A stretch of DNA of 8,157 bases from JBBQSN01 sp038213835 (GTDB lineage: Bacteria > Actinomycetota > Actinomycetes > Actinomycetales > CAWJMD01), in NCBI GenBank assembly GCA_038213835.1, contig JBBQSN010000151.1, positions 1 through 8,157 on the forward strand, given 5' to 3'. Position 1 is the stretch's first letter; the number at the start of each line of letters is the position of its first letter. The notes beneath the pieces are model-generated. The model was not told where the DNA came from. It saw nothing but the letters and a program-made list of their open reading frames with translations, and ran no database searches. Position numbers and translations under genes: made by a program. Of the stretch, positions 7,301 through 8,157 are shown one piece after another.

Positions 7301-7918
7301 CCAGCAGCCGGAGGCGCGGGAGAGCGCGACGCCGTAGAGGCCGAACGCGATCAGCTCCTCGGCGTTGCGCGGGTAGAGCACCGGGATGCTGAAGGAGGCG
7401 AGCGTGCGCTCGCTGACGCAGGGCACCGTCGAGGACTTCGAGCCGGGGTCGTCGGCGGCCAGCACCAGTGCGCCACCGGTCGGGTTCGCCCCGTAGAGCG
7501 ACGCATGCCGGAAGACGTCGCCGGTGCGGTCGACACCCGGGCCCTTGCCGTACCAGACGCCGATCACGCCGTCGTGGGTGCGCGTGCCGGTGGGGAGCTC
7601 GACCTGGCTGCCCCACACGGCGGTCGCGCCCAGCTCCTCGTTGAGTCCCGGGACCAGGTGCATGCCGTGCACCTCGCGCAAGGGGCGCACACCGGAGAGC
7701 GTCTTGTCGAGACCGGCGAGCGGGCTGCCGGGGTAGCCCGACACGAGGCTCGCCGTGCGCATCCCCGCCTTCGCGTCGCGCACGTCCTGCTCGACCAGGA
7801 GGCGGGCGACCGCCTGGACACCGGTGAGCAGGACCGGCCGGGCGCCGGCGCGGTAGCGGTCGGCGAGGACGTAGTCCGCGGCTGCGGCGACCTGCGGTCG
7901 GTCGACGGTCTCGGTCAT
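4391..7918 (-). CDS. Indolepyruvate ferredoxin oxidoreductase family protein, fused alpha-beta (IorA-IorB type)
   Basis: A 1175-residue single-chain 2-oxoacid:ferredoxin oxidoreductase. Such enzymes decarboxylate a 2-oxo acid (aryl pyruvates in the named family) with thiamine diphosphate to an acyl-CoA, reducing ferredoxin. Domains: N-terminal TPP pyrimidine-type domain at 30-240 (LVSGYPGSPLAGLD); intermediate domain at 320-410; TPP-binding domain at 440-625 with FCSGCPHN, GDGTYFHSG (508-516) and VLFNQV (Asn537); a cluster region with Cys646, 649, 652, 658 and Cys679, 685, 690; a Pro-rich linker at 699-726; an IorB/POR-gamma domain from about 728 (FLAGIGGTGIVTVNA, GLSQKAGPVTSH); and a C-terminal helical region at about 930-1155 matching the extra domain of long fused members (DUF6537-like). 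The ATG at 7918 is chosen because GAGGAG lies six bases upstream; a longer frame to 7996 would run through the intergenic dyad. The gene diverges from an Lrp-type regulator. Substrate not determinable. Confidence 0.93.
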   Translation of the reverse strand: MTETVDRPQVAAAADYVLADRYRAGARPVLLTGVQAVARLLVEQDVRDAKAGMRTASLVSGYPGSPLAGLDKTLSGVRPLREVHGMHLVPGLNEELGATAVWGSQVELPTGTRTHDGVIGVWYGKGPGVDRTGDVFRHASLYGANPTGGALVLAADDPGSKSSTVPCVSERTLASFSIPVLYPRNAEELIAFGLYGVALSRASGCWVGIKLVADVADGLFTVDADFAALDITVPEVEWDGRPWSYQQRVLHAPSDSLLAEADLVGPRWKMVQAFGVANPLDSVEVDPESAWLGIAAPGAQYDTVRQALLDLGLDDAALHRAGIRLMRIGMPYPLGGALLRQFARGLEELLVVEEKTAFVETQVRDLLYGTTAAPRVLGERGRSGEVLVPATGALTADRLVAPLRSLLTGRVDLVPPPPRPLPKLTLTPVTTGSTARTPYFCSGCPHNRSTVLPEGSLGGGGIGCHTMVTLSARETAQVTGLTQMGGEGAQWIGQAPFTDVPHIFQNVGDGTYFHSGQLAVQACVAAGVNITYKVLFNQVVAMTGAQHAEGGLGVPELTRKLHAEGVAKIIVCAEEPDRYGRSAQFAPGVTVWHRDRLDEAQRILRDTPGVTVLVFDQQCAAEARRLRKRGKLEVRTKRVVINEAVCEGCGDCGVKSNCLSVQPVDTELGRKTRIDQTSCNTDYSCLQGDCPSFITVELAPGTPRTAQARPVAPTSPEPSLPIPSPTYDVFLAGIGGTGIVTVNAVLATAGLLEGLRTAGLDQTGLSQKAGPVTSHLRLSREDAEPANRLSAGTADVVLAFDLMVVAEARNLALCSPSRTTVVASTSRTATGDMVYDPQVRYPDEASMVGSISAAARAVNVLDALAAAEALFGSTDVANLVVVGAAYQAGALPMSAASLERAIELNGVAVEANTAAFRWGRASVALPQEYATAVSGTVRVRPEPDGSAFLVGRALAGETRRLASVRAAGMRDHSGDRAARHYVALVERVWLAERRLGDRTELSEAVARGAHRLAAYKDEYEVARLLTDPALEADVLAQVPGATGATYNLHPPALRSAGMKDKLKLGPSFRPVMRALAHGRRLRGTPLDPFGYAHVRRLERALAQEYVQVVDRLADLLTSAAYDTAVQVADAAELVRGYEGVKLASIERYRARRAELGVPLGPQVVAQLGQTTSAGT

Positions 7919-7960
7919 CTCGGGCTCCTCGGACGGTGCACGGGTACGGGGGCAGGAATC

Positions 7961-8009
7961 GCGGTGAGGTTGACCGGCGGTACACATTGCCGTCAACCTG
8001 TCTCACCGC
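7961..8009. promoter_or_regulatory. Nested inverted repeat, candidate operator
   Basis: The outer arms GCGGTGAG (7961-7968) and CTCACCGC (8002-8009) are exact reverse complements. The inner arms AGGTTGAC (7967-7974) and GTCAACCT (7992-7999) are also exact reverse complements and can extend over GGC/GCC with a one-base offset. The two dyads have centres two bases apart (about 7985 and 7983). The site covers both TTGAC-like hexamers. Its position between an Lrp/AsnC regulator and its divergent neighbour makes it a likely operator for that regulator, which is an inference. Confidence 0.55.
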
Positions 8010-8031
8010 ACCTGGGCGATCTGCTCAGGTG
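8009..8031. promoter_or_regulatory. Second inverted repeat, candidate operator proximal to the regulator gene
   Basis: CACCTG (8009-8014) and CAGGTG (8026-8031) are exact reverse complements. The symmetry continues inward over GC/GC with one G-T mismatch, around a centre at 8020. It sits about 30 bases before the regulator's GTG start and adjoins the first dyad, a layout compatible with autoregulation. It could also be a chance palindrome in GC-rich DNA. Confidence 0.4.
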
Positions 8032-8062
8032 ACCGTTCTGATCCGCACCGGAGGTGCCCCGG

Positions 8063-8157
8063 GTGAGCAGCATCGACCGGCTCGACGCCGACCTGCTGGC
8101 GGTGCTGTCGGAGGACCCGCGCGCCGGCGTGACCGAGATCGCCACCCGGCTGGGCGT
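8063..8157 (+). CDS. Lrp/AsnC family transcriptional regulator, N-terminus (partial)
   Basis: The frame starts with a GTG at 8063, preceded by GGAGGT seven bases upstream, and runs open off the right edge after 31 codons. The visible residues, SSIDRLDADLLAVLSEDPRA then GVTEIATRLG, match the start of the Lrp/AsnC helix-turn-helix domain: the conserved LDxxDxxLLxxL helix, the DPRA/G turn, and the xEIAxRLG first helix of the DNA-reading motif. Members of this family bind DNA as dimers or octamers and usually sense amino acids through a C-terminal domain that lies outside this window. Divergence from the oxidoreductase suggests local control of that gene and possibly itself. The ligand cannot be inferred from this part. 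Confidence 0.88.
   Translation, partial: MSSIDRLDADLLAVLSEDPRAGVTEIATRLG

Larger units (their letters stand above)
7919..8062. promoter_or_regulatory. Divergent intergenic region between oxidoreductase and Lrp-type regulator
   Basis: These 144 bases separate two divergent starts and must hold both promoters. Ribosome sites are clear on both sides: GAGGAG before the ATG at 7918 on the minus strand, and GGAGGT (8050-8055) before the GTG at 8063. TTGAC-like hexamers occur on both strands (7970-7975 plus; 7991-7996 minus) and could be -35 elements, but neither has a convincing -10 at 16-18 bases, so I do not name a promoter. Two inverted repeats occupy the middle. Confidence 0.6.

Noticed and set aside
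7919..7996. Extension of the oxidoreductase N-terminus to an upstream ATG at 7996
   Set aside because: The extra 26 residues show no family similarity and would overlap the inverted repeat. A GAGGAG ribosome site at proper distance supports the ATG at 7918.
7970..7998. Sigma-70-like promoters using the TTGAC hexamers in the dyad
   Set aside because: No acceptable -10 hexamer appears at 16-18 bases on either strand, so the hexamers may only be part of the operator symmetry.
4772..8032. Very long plus-strand open frame (1086 codons) opposite the oxidoreductase
   Set aside because: It is the antisense shadow of a long GC-rich gene. Its translation is rich in Arg, Gly, Asp, Val and His with no family motif, while the minus strand encodes clear TPP, cysteine-cluster and IorB motifs throughout.

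Overview
The window is very GC-rich, with codons ending almost always in G or C, GTG starts and tight gene packing. This points to a high-GC actinomycete (Actinomycetota). The organism cannot be placed more finely from the sequence alone. I see no RNA genes, insertion sequences or CRISPR array.

Layout. (1) Plus strand, 1-1666: the last codons of a 3-hydroxyisobutyrate dehydrogenase (HIBADH)-like oxidoreductase; a chimeric ORF made of the first 56 residues of Ohr joined to the HIBADH C-terminal domain; an intact Ohr peroxidase; and a hotdog-fold acyl-CoA thioesterase. The first three are joined by ATGA stop/start overlaps, so this looks like one transcription unit. (2) Minus strand, 7918 down to 1668: a very large fused indolepyruvate ferredoxin oxidoreductase-family protein (1175 aa), an unrecognised small ORF of about 50 codons, a YtcJ-like amidohydrolase and a crotonase-fold protein, all in the same direction with short gaps. 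The two units converge at 1666/1668, where both stop codons lie inside one small palindrome. (3) Right edge: a divergent intergenic region of 144 bp with two inverted repeats, then the start of an Lrp/AsnC-family regulator.

How the genes may work together (inference): the Lrp-type regulator probably responds to an amino acid and controls the divergent oxidoreductase, which would convert a 2-oxo acid from amino-acid transamination into an acyl-CoA and reduced ferredoxin. The crotonase, thioesterase and HIBADH-like enzyme fit an acyl-CoA or amino-acid catabolism neighbourhood. Ohr detoxifies organic hydroperoxides. The amidohydrolase substrate is unknown.

The most unusual feature is a 536-bp-period tandem duplication at the left end. 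It copied the HIBADH 3' end plus the ohr 5' end and created an open, in-frame Ohr::HIBADH fusion gene directly upstream of the intact ohr. The visible parts of the two copies differ at only 6 of 272 positions.
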